In this document: positions 45,027 to 53,602 of the stretch, one piece after another
Layout: every line of letters begins with the position of its first letter
Numbering within the stretch: the stretch's first letter is position 1
Assembly (NCBI RefSeq): GCF_002086635.1
Contig: NZ_MVHD01000002.1
Coordinates: 1 to 64,000, forward strand
DNA length: 64,000 nucleotides
Reading direction: 5' to 3'
Source of the DNA: Mycobacterium alsense
Lineage (GTDB): Bacteria > Actinomycetota > Actinomycetes > Mycobacteriales > Mycobacteriaceae
Notes under the pieces: generated by a model
Seen by the model: the letters and a program-made list of their open reading frames with translations, nothing else
Told to the model about the DNA's origin: nothing
The model's database searches: none
Made by a program: the position numbers and the translations under genes

Positions 45027-45387
45027 TTTCGGCTTTGTCGGGGTAGAACGCGACGTGCCCCGCGATGGCTGCGACGGCGGGGTAGGGCTGCTCGTAGGTC
45101 CAGATGGCGTCCTCGACGGTGTCGCCGGCCGAGGTGGTCACGCTGTAGTAGCTGGCGTCGCCCTTGAACGGGCAATAGGTGCCGGTCTCCGTGCGCGACA
45201 GCCGGTCAAAGACCACGTCGCCGATCGGAATGTATTGCACCGCAGGCAAAGTCGCCTCGCGCAACTCCAGCGCCGCGGTGCTGTCCGCCACGAGTTCGCC
45301 GTTGACGCGGACCTGCACCCGGCCCTTGGTCGGCTCGATGGTGATGGGGTGTCCAGCGCTGGGCTCTTTGATTTCCGGGTGGCTCAT
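45007..45387 (-). CDS. DUF427 domain protein, short form (Rv0140-like)
   Basis: A 126-residue single DUF427 domain: VQVRVNGELVADSTAALELR, YIPIGDVVFDRLSRTETGTY and TYCPFKGDASYYSVT are typical. It has a compact beta fold and no known activity. It overlaps the 3' end of the SnoaL gene by 20 bases on the opposite strand. It matches Rv0140. A longer relative is at 12272. Confidence 0.9.
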   Translation of the reverse strand: MSHPEIKEPSAGHPITIEPTKGRVQVRVNGELVADSTAALELREATLPAVQYIPIGDVVFDRLSRTETGTYCPFKGDASYYSVTTSAGDTVEDAIWTYEQPYPAVAAIAGHVAFYPDKAEISVSPR

Positions 45388-45460
45388 GGTCTCCTACCTC
45401 TCAGCCGCGGATCGGGCGCGGATACGGGTTGCAACATCGCCGGGCGCCCGACGCTTCCCG

Positions 45461-46297
45461 TCAGGGCGGCCCGAACGCGTAGCGGTGATATTGCGCCATG
45501 TTGCGCAGGGTCGGCACCGCCGCCATCGCCCTGCCCAGCCAGCGGACCGCCGCCGAGACCTGGTCGAAGGTGTCGCTGTCGAACACCGATTCCCACGCCA
45601 GCAGGCGCGCGCCCGGGACGGCGTCGAGGATGTCGCGCGGCCCGTCGATGCCCCAGTGCAGCGTGGATCCCGAGCGCCGGACCACCGCGTTGCTCCACTG
45701 GGTGCGGATGGCGAAGTTGTTGAACGCGTCGAACTGCAGTTCCCCCGAACCGAACCGGTCGACCACGCGGCGCAGCAGGGCCAGCCCGTCGCCCTTGGTC
45801 AGGTACATCGTCAGCCCCTCGGCGACGAACAGTGTGCGGGGCGCCGCCGGTATGTCGGCCAGCCAGGCCGGATCGGTCACCGACGCCGACACCATGCGGC
45901 AGTCGGCCCGGCCCGGGTACACCCGCTCGCGCAGGGCGATGACGTCGGGATAGTCGACGTCGTACCACCGCACCCCGGGCGGGGGATCCAGCCGATACAC
46001 GCGCGCGTCCAAACCGCACCCGACGTGCAGCACGGCGACCTCCTCGCCGGCGCCGTGGTGGGCGTCCAGAAATTGGCGCACCCAGTTGTCGAAGTGGGCG
46101 GTGCGCACGGCCACGGACGGCGCGCGCCGCGGCGTGATCGTCGTCCTGTCCCAGTCGTAGTCGATGCGGTCCACGGCGGTTTTCGCGTACCGATCGCCCA
46201 GGATCGGCCGCCGGGCGTCGGCGTCGAGCGCCTTGGCGTACAGCGTCGCCAGCATCGTCTGCGGCGGCCCGTCCAGCTCGACGCTTATCCGGTCCAC
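45461..46297 (-). CDS. class I SAM-dependent methyltransferase (leucine carboxyl-methyltransferase-like)
   Basis: A 278-residue methyltransferase. It has QTMLATLYAKALDADARRPI at the N-terminus, the SAM motif VAVLHVGCGLDARVYRLDPP, YDVDYPDVIALRERVYP and LFVAEGLTMYLTKGDGLALL. It is more distant from the pair at 39337-41237 but in the same superfamily. The GTG start at 46297 lies 11 bases after the epimerase stop; no strong ribosome site is seen, so coupling to the epimerase is likely. I do not recall an H37Rv gene in this slot. Confidence 0.85.
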   Translation of the reverse strand: MDRISVELDGPPQTMLATLYAKALDADARRPILGDRYAKTAVDRIDYDWDRTTITPRRAPSVAVRTAHFDNWVRQFLDAHHGAGEEVAVLHVGCGLDARVYRLDPPPGVRWYDVDYPDVIALRERVYPGRADCRMVSASVTDPAWLADIPAAPRTLFVAEGLTMYLTKGDGLALLRRVVDRFGSGELQFDAFNNFAIRTQWSNAVVRRSGSTLHWGIDGPRDILDAVPGARLLAWESVFDSDTFDQVSAAVRWLGRAMAAVPTLRNMAQYHRYAFGPP

Positions 46298-46308
46298 GAA
46301 GGCCGAGC

Positions 46309-47379
46309 CTATTCGGATTGGGCGACCGCGCCGTCCTTGCGGGCGGTGCGCCCGCTCTTCATCGCGGCCCAAAAGCGCGCGGCCTCGCGTATCGACTCCT
46401 CGACCGGGCGCGGCTGCCAGCCCAATTCGCGCCTCGCCTTGCCGGCGTCGACGTCGGCCTCGGCGCGCATCATGCGCACCGACTTGAGGCTGAGCTCGGC
46501 GTCCTTGCCCGTCAGTCGCGCCCGCAGGCTGCCCAGCGCGCCGAGGGCATAGAGGGCCGGCACCGAGATCGACCGTCGCGGCGGCGGCACACCGGCCTCG
46601 TCGGCGGCGATGCGCACGACGTCCTTCAACGGCATCATCTTTTCGGAGACGAGGTAGCGCTCGCCGATGCGCCCGCGTTCGGCGGCCAGGATCATGGCCC
46701 GGGCGGCGTCGTCGACGCCGACGACCTCCAGCTGAATGCCGTTCATCAGGAAGGGCAGCTTGCCGAAGACCGCGCCGGCGATGAACGCGCCGTGCGGGGT
46801 GCGGCCCCAGTCGCCGCTGCCGTAGGTCGTCGAAACACACATCGCGACCGCGGGCAATCCCGCCTCGGCCACGTACCGCATCACCAGGTTCTCGGCCGCG
46901 ACCCGGGATTGGACGTAGGGGGTCAGCCCGCGCGGGTCGATGACGTCGTCCTCGGTCGCCACGCGCCCGCGCCGCCGGCCCACCGTGGCGTAGGTGCTGG
47001 TGAAGACGAACCTGCGCAGGCCGGGTTGGTTGACGGCGACGTCGAGCACGTTGCGCAGGCCCTCGACGTTGGTGCGGAACAGCGGAGCCGAGTCGCGCAG
47101 CCACGCGCGGGTGTCGACGACGCAGTAGTAGACGTCGTCGACGCCGTCCATCGCCGCGCGCAGCGTGGCGGTGTCGAACACATCGCCGTGAAACCGGGTG
47201 ACGTCCAGGTCGTCGATGGCGCGGGTGTTGGCGGTCGGGCGCACCATCGCCCGCACCTCATAGCCCGCCGCAGCCCCTTGGGCGACGAGCTGGCGGGTGA
47301 CGTGCGAACCCAGGAACCCGTTGGCGCCTACAACGAGCTTGGGGCCGAGCTTGGGGCCTTGCTCGGGTTCGGTGCTCAC
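46309..47379 (-). CDS. NAD-dependent epimerase/dehydratase, dihydroflavonol-reductase type (Rv0139-like)
   Basis: A 356-residue extended SDR. The nucleotide motif is VVGANGFLGSHVTRQLVAQG, the middle has YCVVDTRAWLRDS and RRFVFTSTYATVG, and the YxxxR-type active site is near PYVQSRVAAENLV. Substrate unknown. The GTG start at 47379 overlaps the upstream SnoaL stop (GTGA), and GGAGGAT is seven bases before it. It matches Rv0139. Confidence 0.9.
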   Translation of the reverse strand: MSTEPEQGPKLGPKLVVGANGFLGSHVTRQLVAQGAAAGYEVRAMVRPTANTRAIDDLDVTRFHGDVFDTATLRAAMDGVDDVYYCVVDTRAWLRDSAPLFRTNVEGLRNVLDVAVNQPGLRRFVFTSTYATVGRRRGRVATEDDVIDPRGLTPYVQSRVAAENLVMRYVAEAGLPAVAMCVSTTYGSGDWGRTPHGAFIAGAVFGKLPFLMNGIQLEVVGVDDAARAMILAAERGRIGERYLVSEKMMPLKDVVRIAADEAGVPPPRRSISVPALYALGALGSLRARLTGKDAELSLKSVRMMRAEADVDAGKARRELGWQPRPVEESIREAARFWAAMKSGRTARKDGAVAQSE

Positions 47380-47888
47380 TTGGATCCTCCGTACTGCTGC
47401 ATCCAGCGCGCCGCTTCGTCGTCGAGCGTGCCGAGCGCCCGCGCCTTCTCACACCATTTCATCGACGCGCTCAGGAACCGCAGCGGGTTGTAGATGTCTT
47501 CCTGACGGGACCACAGGCCGTCACCGGCGTAGGTGATGATCGAGATGTTGGTGGCGCTGATGACGCTCCCGTCGCCCGGGTCGCGCATCGGGTTGTCCAG
47601 TTCGATGATGATGCGCCCGGTGGGCTCGTCGATGACCGACCACAGCGACGGGAAGGCCACCATGTGGCTGCCGGGAAAGGTCGTCATCGTGCGCGTGATC
47701 CATTCGCGCACCTCGTCGCGGCCGCGCATGGTGCCCGCCGCGTGCTCGATGTAGAGGACGTCCGGCGTGTACTGGTCGACCCAGGCGTCCCAGTCCCGGG
47801 TTTCGGCGGCTCGGGCGACGGTCGCCTCGAACCGCTCGAAGGCGTCGGCCAGTTCGCTGCGGGAGAACTTGCGGGAGAACGACGTCAT
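47376..47888 (-). CDS. SnoaL-like / NTF2-fold protein (Rv0138-like)
   Basis: A 170-residue protein with RSELADAFERFEATVARAAE, the WDAWVDQYTPDVLYIEHAAG strand and RGRDEVREWITRTM helix of SnoaL-like proteins. Its promoter may make a leaderless transcript: TACACT is followed six bases later by ATG 47888. It starts the minus-strand unit with the epimerase and methyltransferase, divergent from msrA. It matches Rv0138. Confidence 0.87.
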   Translation of the reverse strand: MTSFSRKFSRSELADAFERFEATVARAAETRDWDAWVDQYTPDVLYIEHAAGTMRGRDEVREWITRTMTTFPGSHMVAFPSLWSVIDEPTGRIIIELDNPMRDPGDGSVISATNISIITYAGDGLWSRQEDIYNPLRFLSASMKWCEKARALGTLDDEAARWMQQYGGSK

Positions 47889-47894
47889 CGCCGG

Positions 47895-47900
47895 AGTGTA
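47895..47900 (-). promoter_or_regulatory. candidate -10 hexamer of a leaderless promoter (SnoaL gene)
   Basis: TACACT read on the minus strand, six bases before ATG 47888. No Shine-Dalgarno sequence separates them. Leaderless transcripts with this spacing are common in mycobacteria. A single hexamer is weak evidence by itself. Confidence 0.4.
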
Positions 47901-47958
47901 GCCTGGGCTGAGTCGTCTGGGCCGCCGGTTCCCGAGGAGTTCCCAAGGAGGACAAGGA

Positions 47959-48474
47959 ATGACGAACACCCAAAAAGCTATCCTGGCCGGTGGCTGCTTC
48001 TGGGGAATGCAGGACCTGATCCGCAGGCAGCCCGGCGTCATCTCCACCCGAGTCGGCTACAGCGGCGGTGACACCCCCAACGCGACCTACCGCAATCACG
48101 GCACCCACGCCGAGGCCGTCGAGATCGTCTATGACCCCGCGGTCACCGATTTCCGGGCGCTGCTGGAGTTCTTCTTCCAAATCCACGACCCGACAACCAA
48201 AGACCGGCAGGGCAACGACCGGGGACCGAGCTACCGCTCGGCCATCTTCTACCTCGACGACGAGCAGAAGCGGGTCGCGCTGGACACCATCGCCGACGTC
48301 GAGGCGTCGGGCCTGTGGCCGGGCAAGGTCGTCACCGAGGTCAGCCCCGCCGGCGACTTCTGGGAGGCCGAGCCCGAGCACCAGGATTACCTGCAGCGCT
48401 ACCCCAACGGGTACACCTGCCACTTCGTGCGGCCCGGCTGGAAGCTGCCGCGGCGCGCGGCCGCCGGCCAGTAG
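47959..48474 (+). CDS. msrA: peptide methionine sulfoxide reductase A
   Basis: A 171-residue MsrA. The catalytic motif is GGCFWG (Cys13), followed by [12 protein letters not shown] and the substrate region [11 protein letters not shown]. It reduces methionine S-sulfoxide in proteins. AAGGAGG precedes the ATG. It is divergent from the SnoaL-epimerase unit and ends 21 bases from the convergent cyp138 stop. It matches Rv0137c. Confidence 0.96.
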   Translation: MTNTQKAILAGGCFWGMQDLIRRQPGVISTRVGYSGGDTPNATYRNHGTHAEAVEIVYDPAVTDFRALLEFFFQIHDPTTKDRQGNDRGPSYRSAIFYLDDEQKRVALDTIADVEASGLWPGKVVTEVSPAGDFWEAEPEHQDYLQRYPNGYTCHFVRPGWKLPRRAAAGQ

Positions 48475-48495
48475 GGCCGGGCTTACCGAGCGGTC

Positions 48496-49815
48496 TCAGC
48501 GTCGGCGCACCACCACGCGCCCGCCGTCCTTGGGCGTGAACGCGACGCCGCGGTTGTGCCAGCGTTCTCCCGGCTCCGCGGTGGTCTCAATGGTGAAGTG
48601 GCGCAAGACCGTCCGCAACACCACGTCCATCTCCATGTTGGCGAACGCGGCGCCGACGCAGCGGCGGGTCCCGCCGCCGAACGGGATCCAGGCGAACGAC
48701 GACGGCTTGCCGTCGATGTAGCGCCGCGGATCGAAGCGCTCGGGGTCGGGAAAGACGCCGGCGTCGTTGTGGATCTGCGCGATGCTGATGATGATCGAAT
48801 CCCCTTGGGGGATGGCCCACTCGCCGAGTTGGTAGACCGGTGAGTAGACGCGGCGGGCGGCGAAATCGATGACCGTCCTGGCCCGCTGGACCTCCAGGAT
48901 CGCCGCCTGGCGCAGTTCGGCAGCGCCGCCGGTGTCGGCCTCCTCGACCAGGGCGGCGAGCACGTCCGGGTGCCGGGACAGCCGCTCGAAGGCCCACCCC
49001 AGCGTGGACGCGGTGGTCTCGTGCCCGGCGGCCAGCAAGGTGAGCAGCTCGTCGCCAATGTCCTTGCGGGACATGGCCGTGCCGTCCTCGTAGGTGCTGC
49101 GCAGCATCAACGCGAGCACGTCGGTGCGCTCGGCGAAATCGGGGTCGGCGCGTTCGGCGTCGATGAGCTTGTCGAGGACCCTGTCGTACTGGCGCCGCCA
49201 CTCGGCCAGCCGGCCCCAGGGGCTGAACCGGCCGTAGGTGCGTTTGGGGTTGGGCAGCGCCGCCAGGCGTGACCCCAGGGTGACCCAGGGCGGGATCAGG
49301 CGGCGCAGCTCGTCGAGCTCGGCGCCCTCGGCCCCGAACACCGCGCGCAGGATGGCGTTGAGCGTGATGTGCATCATCGACGGCAGCGTCGGGAACGGCG
49401 TGCCCTCGGGCCAGCCGGCCGTCTCCCGAAGGGTTTCCTCCTCGATGATGGCCTCGTAGTTCTTCATGCTCCTGCCGTGGAACGGCGGCGCCAACAGCCG
49501 TCGCCGCCGGCGGTGATCGTCGCCGTCGAGCGCGAACACCGATCCCGAGCCGAACAGGCGGCTCAGGTTGGGCTGGATGTTGCCGAGTTCCTCCGGGCTG
49601 GTGGTGAAGACCTGCTTCGCCAGCCGCCAGTCGCCGACCACCACCACCCGCCCGTAGATCGGGATGTCGACGGTGAACACGTTGCCGTGGCGTCGCGCCA
49701 GCCGCTGGATCATCCGCCGCCGCGAGATCGCGAAGAGCAGGCCCTGCAGCAGCCTCGGCATCCGGGCGGCGGGCGGCAGCTTGACGGCCGGTGGGGCGGT
49801 GACGACTTCGCTCAT
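48496..49815 (-). CDS. cyp138: cytochrome P450 CYP138
   Basis: A 439-residue P450. It has the I-helix AAGHETTAST (about 262-271), ExxR EVQR (308-311) and haem loop FGGGTRRCVG with Cys386. Long stretches match my memory of Rv0136 (for example EELGNIQPNLSRLFGSGSVF). It probably oxidises a hydrophobic substrate and needs an external electron donor. ATG 49815 matches the remembered start; ATG 49833 is possible. It is divergent from a TetR gene with two palindromes between. Confidence 0.94.
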   Translation of the reverse strand: MSEVVTAPPAVKLPPAARMPRLLQGLLFAISRRRMIQRLARRHGNVFTVDIPIYGRVVVVGDWRLAKQVFTTSPEELGNIQPNLSRLFGSGSVFALDGDDHRRRRRLLAPPFHGRSMKNYEAIIEEETLRETAGWPEGTPFPTLPSMMHITLNAILRAVFGAEGAELDELRRLIPPWVTLGSRLAALPNPKRTYGRFSPWGRLAEWRRQYDRVLDKLIDAERADPDFAERTDVLALMLRSTYEDGTAMSRKDIGDELLTLLAAGHETTASTLGWAFERLSRHPDVLAALVEEADTGGAAELRQAAILEVQRARTVIDFAARRVYSPVYQLGEWAIPQGDSIIISIAQIHNDAGVFPDPERFDPRRYIDGKPSSFAWIPFGGGTRRCVGAAFANMEMDVVLRTVLRHFTIETTAEPGERWHNRGVAFTPKDGGRVVVRRR

Positions 49816-49852
49816 GGCGCTGATGCTCCCCATTTCTCCCCGGTCAGGGGTT

Positions 49853-49868
49853 GGTACCGCGGTGTACC
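49853..49868. promoter_or_regulatory. palindromic operator GGTAC-N6-GTACC, site 1
   Basis: GGTACCGCGGTGTACC: perfect five-base arms with a six-base centre, in the 121-base gap between divergent cyp138 and tetR. An identical arrangement is at 49886-49901, 33 bases away centre to centre (about three helical turns). Confidence 0.7.
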
Positions 49869-49885
49869 AGAACCTTTCCCGATAC

Positions 49886-49901
49886 GGTACTCTGTGGTAC
49901 C
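49886..49901. promoter_or_regulatory. palindromic operator GGTAC-N6-GTACC, site 2
   Basis: GGTACTCTGTGGTACC: same arms and spacing as site 1, different centre. It lies 35 bases before the tetR GTG at 49937. Two sites on one face of the helix fit cooperative binding by the divergent TetR regulator. Confidence 0.7.
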
Positions 49902-49936
49902 AAGCCTGACAAGGTGCTCGAGGAAAGGGTCGAACG

Positions 49937-50566
49937 GTGACATCAGCGGTGACGGCGGCTTCCGGCCGCGCGGTTCCCGGCGGCCCACCGGCCGAACCGG
50001 ATTCCTTCCGCCTGCGCCTGCTCGACGGGCTGGCCACCTCGATCGGCGAGCGCGGCTACCGCGCCAGCACGGTCGCCGACATCGTCCGCCACGCCCGCAC
50101 GTCCAAGCGCACGTTCTACGACCAGTTCGCCAGCAAGGAGGACTGCTTTTTGGAGCTGCTGCGCGCCGACATCGAGAGGCTCGGCGAAAACATCGCCGCG
50201 GCAGTCGATCCGGAAGCCGACTGGCATCGGCAGATCCGTCAGGCCGTCGAGGCCTACGTGGGACACATCGAGGCCCGCCCCGCCATCACCCTGAGCTGGA
50301 TTCGTGAGCTCCCGTCGCTGGGGGCCGTCGCCCGCCCCGTCCAGCGCAGCGGGCTGCAGTTGTTGTCGAGGTTGCTGGTCGACCTCAGCGCCAGCCCGGG
50401 GTTCCGCCGCGCGGACCTGCCCCCGCTGACCGCGCCGCTGGCCGTGATCCTGTTGGGCGGCCTGCGCGAGCTGACCGCGCTGGCCGTCGAGGACGGCAGG
50501 CCCGTGCGCGAGATCGTCGAGCCGGCCGTGGACGCATCCGTGGCACTGCTCGGCCCGCGACACTAG
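49937..50566 (+). CDS. TetR-family regulator of cyp138 (Rv0135c-like)
   Basis: A 209-residue TetR protein: RLRLLDGLATSIGERGYRAS and VADIVRHARTSKRTFYDQFASKEDCF form the helix-turn-helix at about 42-68. The GTG start has GGAAAGGG upstream. It is divergent from cyp138, and the two GGTAC-N6-GTACC sites between them are its likely targets (inference). It matches Rv0135c. Confidence 0.92.
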   Translation: MTSAVTAASGRAVPGGPPAEPDSFRLRLLDGLATSIGERGYRASTVADIVRHARTSKRTFYDQFASKEDCFLELLRADIERLGENIAAAVDPEADWHRQIRQAVEAYVGHIEARPAITLSWIRELPSLGAVARPVQRSGLQLLSRLLVDLSASPGFRRADLPPLTAPLAVILLGGLRELTALAVEDGRPVREIVEPAVDASVALLGPRH

Positions 50567-50601
50567 GCTCGCGCTAACCCCTAACCACCTGGAGGCTTGC
50601 G

Positions 50602-50814
50602 ATGCGGCTGTCGACCCGGAACCAGCTCAAGGGCACCATCACCGAGGTCGATCTCGGCAGCGTGATGGCCATCGTGAAGGTCAAGCTCGACGGCGGCGAT
50701 CAGGTCGTCACGTCGTCGGTCACCAGGGACGCCGCCACCGAACTCGGGCTGGCGGTCGGCCAGCCCGCGACGGTGTTCATCAAGTCCACCGAGGTCACCA
50801 TCGGCGTCGAGTAG
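50602..50814 (+). CDS. TOBE/Mop-domain molybdopterin- or oxyanion-binding protein
   Basis: A 70-residue single TOBE domain: STRNQLKGTITEVDLGSVMA, VTSSVTRDAATELGLAVGQP and ATVFIKSTEVTIG are diagnostic of Mop proteins, which bind molybdate or tungstate as oligomers. GGAGG precedes the ATG. It follows tetR by 35 bases on the same strand and converges with ephF. It was likely gained or lost independently, since I do not recall it in this slot in H37Rv. Confidence 0.88.
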   Translation: MRLSTRNQLKGTITEVDLGSVMAIVKVKLDGGDQVVTSSVTRDAATELGLAVGQPATVFIKSTEVTIGVE

Positions 50815-50840
50815 CGCGCGTCGAAAGGTGTTGCCTCAGC

Positions 50841-51731
50841 TCACGATTCGGTGCGAAGGAAGGCGCGCAGCCGGTCGAGCACCAGGTCGGGGCGCTGCTC
50901 GACGATCCAGTGGCCGACGCCCTCGACCACCTCGACGTCGAAATCGCTCATGCGGTCGGCATATCCGTCCAGCAGGTCCACCGTGAGCACCGGGTCCTTG
51001 GTGCCGCTGAGCCAGCGGACCGGGACGTCGACGCGGCTGTCGTTGTATTCACCGCGCAGCCAGCGGAACAGCTCCGTGCTCAAAAAGGTGCGATACCACC
51101 GCGAACCGGCCAGCGCGTGCCCGGGTTCGCGCATGCACTCGACGTAGAACCGGACGTCGTCCTCGGGCACCACAAAGCCGCCGCCCACCCACGACGCCAG
51201 CATCCGGTAGAAGCGGGCCTTGGGATCGCCGACGACGCGCGGGCCGATCACCGGCAGCGCTATCGGGACCTGGTACCAGAAGCGCCACACGTTGCGCATC
51301 AGCCTGATATCGGGCTTGGTCCACGGCGCGGAGGTGTTCATGCCGAAGAAGCCGGTGACCTTTTCCGGGTGGCGCAGCATCATCGTGAACGCCACGGGCC
51401 CGCCCCAGTCGTGGGCGGCGAGCTTGACGGTCGCGACACCCAGGCGGTCCAGGACCGCGGCCAGGTCGTCGGCCATGTCGTTCTTGAGGTATCGGGAGCG
51501 CGGCGCGGAACTCCAGCCCGCGCCGCGCAGGTCGGGGCACAGGACCCGGTAGCCGTCGGCGGCCAGTGGGGGTATCAATTCGTGCCATTCCCACCAGTTT
51601 TGGGGAAACCCGTGGACCAACATCACCGCCGGGCCGTTGGCCGGGCCCGCGTCGGCGACGTGGATCATCACACCGTCCCCGAGCTCGATGTACCTGTGTT
51701 CGACGCCGTCCAGCGCGGGCATAGCGACCAT
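50841..51731 (-). CDS. ephF: epoxide hydrolase EphF
   Basis: A 296-residue alpha/beta-hydrolase-fold epoxide hydrolase. The oxyanion loop is HGFPQ (40-44), the nucleophile is Asp108 in AAHDWGG, the charge relay is Asp246 in GTKDP and the base is His274 in GVGHWI. The cap region spans about 133-225, with tyrosines (WYRTF) available for epoxide protonation. It opens epoxides to diols in the cytoplasm. It matches Rv0134. Confidence 0.92.
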   Translation of the reverse strand: MVAMPALDGVEHRYIELGDGVMIHVADAGPANGPAVMLVHGFPQNWWEWHELIPPLAADGYRVLCPDLRGAGWSSAPRSRYLKNDMADDLAAVLDRLGVATVKLAAHDWGGPVAFTMMLRHPEKVTGFFGMNTSAPWTKPDIRLMRNVWRFWYQVPIALPVIGPRVVGDPKARFYRMLASWVGGGFVVPEDDVRFYVECMREPGHALAGSRWYRTFLSTELFRWLRGEYNDSRVDVPVRWLSGTKDPVLTVDLLDGYADRMSDFDVEVVEGVGHWIVEQRPDLVLDRLRAFLRTES

Positions 51732-51757
51732 GACGTGAAACGTAGCGGACCGCGCGG

Positions 51758-52999
51758 TCAGGCGAGGAACCGGTCGACGTAGGGCGCGAACCGCGCCCGC
51801 AGGGCGTCCTCGTGCAGCCCGAACATCTCCGGCGACGTTTCGACGTTGCCCAGCCGGCCGCGCCGGTGGCCGGCCAGGTAGCCGGCGACCCCGGCGCGGG
51901 CGTCGTCGGTGAACGGCTCGCCGGCCAGCGCGTAGACCCGCTCGGCGACGCCGAGTTCGTCGGCCATGAACTCGTCGAAGCGGATGTCGACCGAGCGTTC
52001 CGGACCGAGGGTGTCGCGATCGCGGACGAGGGCGGCCAGCATCTCCTCGAGGCGGTCGACCCAGTACTGCGCGATCTGCCGGACCGGCACGGGCGAGCGG
52101 TGCATGCGCGCGGAGTAGGTGATCATCGCGATCATCGACAGTGCCACCGGCACCGGATCGCGGTGGGTGAACACCACGATGCCGCCCGGGAACACCCGAT
52201 CCAGCACCGGCACCTGCTCGAGATGCTGAGGCGACTTGAGCAGCCAGCGCCGGCCCCCGCGCAGAAACTGCATGGCCTTGAGCTGCCTGGCGAGGTACTC
52301 GTAGTGGGGCGTCTGGTCGTGGGCCTGGTAGTAGTCGCGCCAGCGGGGCACGTCGGCAAGCGTCTCGAAGAGCATCGTCGAGAAGTCGTTGGCGAGCAGT
52401 TGGATCTCTTCGTGCACGTGGTCGGTGGTCATCTCGTGCATCAGCGGAAAATGGGGCATCACGGTGTTGATCACCCCGACCCCGACGTCCATCCGGGCCC
52501 GCCGCGGGTCCGGCTCGACGCCCGCCTCCGCCGGCAGCGGGAACGGTTCGACGCTTTCCCAGTACGGCATGGTGCGGAAGGTGGGCGCGGCCGCGAGCAG
52601 GTTGTGCAGGTGGGTGGTGCCGGTGCGCGGCAGGCCCGCGATGACGACCGGCGGTCGCAGGGCGATGTCGTCGATCTCGGGATGCCGGTTCAGCAGGTCG
52701 GTGAGCAGGAGCCGGTTCTTGAGCAACTGCAGCAACTGGCCGTAGAAGTTGACCACGCCGGCCGCGTGCAGGCCGTCGATGTCGCGCAGCGCGGCGAGGT
52801 AGACGTCGAGGCGTTCGCGGTAGTCGTCGGGACCGAAGTCGTCCAGGCCGGTGTCGGCGCTGGCCCGGGCGTGCAGGGCGGCGGAATCCAGCGGGCAGTC
52901 CGGGGCCAGCGCGGCCATCATGTCGAGGATCTGCTGGGCGTCGGCGCCGAAGCGGGGCTGGGCCAGGTCTGTCAGACGAACGACGGCGGTGTCGGTCAC
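51758..52999 (-). CDS. sulfotransferase-family protein (Stf-like)
   Basis: A 413-residue protein of the mycobacterial sulfotransferase family. The 5'-phosphosulfate loop is PPVVIAGLPRTGTTHLHNLL, and the 3'-phosphate region is VFTHRDPVPVALSMIAMI; RWLLKSPQHLEQVP is another family motif. It would move sulfate from PAPS to a lipid or sterol-like acceptor, but many members are unproven. GTG 52999 is chosen as the first start at the conserved N-terminus; the longer frame lies under the divergent tetR. Only 27 bases separate it from that gene. Confidence 0.85.
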   Translation of the reverse strand: MTDTAVVRLTDLAQPRFGADAQQILDMMAALAPDCPLDSAALHARASADTGLDDFGPDDYRERLDVYLAALRDIDGLHAAGVVNFYGQLLQLLKNRLLLTDLLNRHPEIDDIALRPPVVIAGLPRTGTTHLHNLLAAAPTFRTMPYWESVEPFPLPAEAGVEPDPRRARMDVGVGVINTVMPHFPLMHEMTTDHVHEEIQLLANDFSTMLFETLADVPRWRDYYQAHDQTPHYEYLARQLKAMQFLRGGRRWLLKSPQHLEQVPVLDRVFPGGIVVFTHRDPVPVALSMIAMITYSARMHRSPVPVRQIAQYWVDRLEEMLAALVRDRDTLGPERSVDIRFDEFMADELGVAERVYALAGEPFTDDARAGVAGYLAGHRRGRLGNVETSPEMFGLHEDALRARFAPYVDRFLA

Positions 53000-53026
53000 C
53001 CGACTTATGTTACTCTCAGTTTCGTA

Positions 53027-53602
53027 ATGGTTGTCGATTTTGGCCGCCCCCGCGATCCGCGTATCGACGGCGCGGTCCTGCGCGCGACGGTCGAACTCCT
53101 CGCCGAGACGGGCTATTCGGGGCTTTCGGTCGCCGCCATCGCCGCGCGGGCCGGCACCAGCAAGCCGGCGATCTACCGGCGCTGGCCGGGCAAGGCCCAT
53201 CTCGTGCACGAGGCGGTCTTCCCGATCGGCGCGGCGACCGAGATCCCCGACACCGGCTCGTTGCCCGAGGACCTGCGCGAGATGGTGCGGCGCACGATGG
53301 CCGTGCTGACGACGCCGGCGGCCAGGGCGGCGCTGCCGGGACTGGTCGGCGAGATGGCCGCGGACCCGTCCTTGCATTCGGCGCTGTTGGAGCGGTTCGC
53401 CCACATCATCACCGGCGGCCTGGCCGGGCGGCTCGACCGCGCGGCGGCCCGGGGCGAGGTGCGCGCGGGCGTGACCGCCGCGGATCTCGCCGAAGCCGTC
53501 GCCGGGCTCACCCTGGTCGCCCTGCTCACCCGGGGCGCCGAACTGGACGATGCCTGGGTCGACCGCACGACGACGTTGCTCCTGAAGGGAATCAGCCCAT
53601 GA
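53027..53602 (+). CDS. TetR-family regulator
   Basis: A 191-residue TetR protein: GRPRDPRIDGAVLRATVELL, then SVAAIAARAGTSKPAIYRRWPGKAHLV as helix-turn-helix. The typical C-terminal TetR_C domain follows (MAADPSLHSALLERF). It is divergent from the sulfotransferase with a 27-base gap containing TATGTTACTCTC, so promoters must overlap. No ribosome site is seen, and a leaderless start is likely. It overlaps the DUF1214 gene by ATGA. Confidence 0.9.
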   Translation: MVVDFGRPRDPRIDGAVLRATVELLAETGYSGLSVAAIAARAGTSKPAIYRRWPGKAHLVHEAVFPIGAATEIPDTGSLPEDLREMVRRTMAVLTTPAARAALPGLVGEMAADPSLHSALLERFAHIITGGLAGRLDRAAARGEVRAGVTAADLAEAVAGLTLVALLTRGAELDDAWVDRTTTLLLKGISP

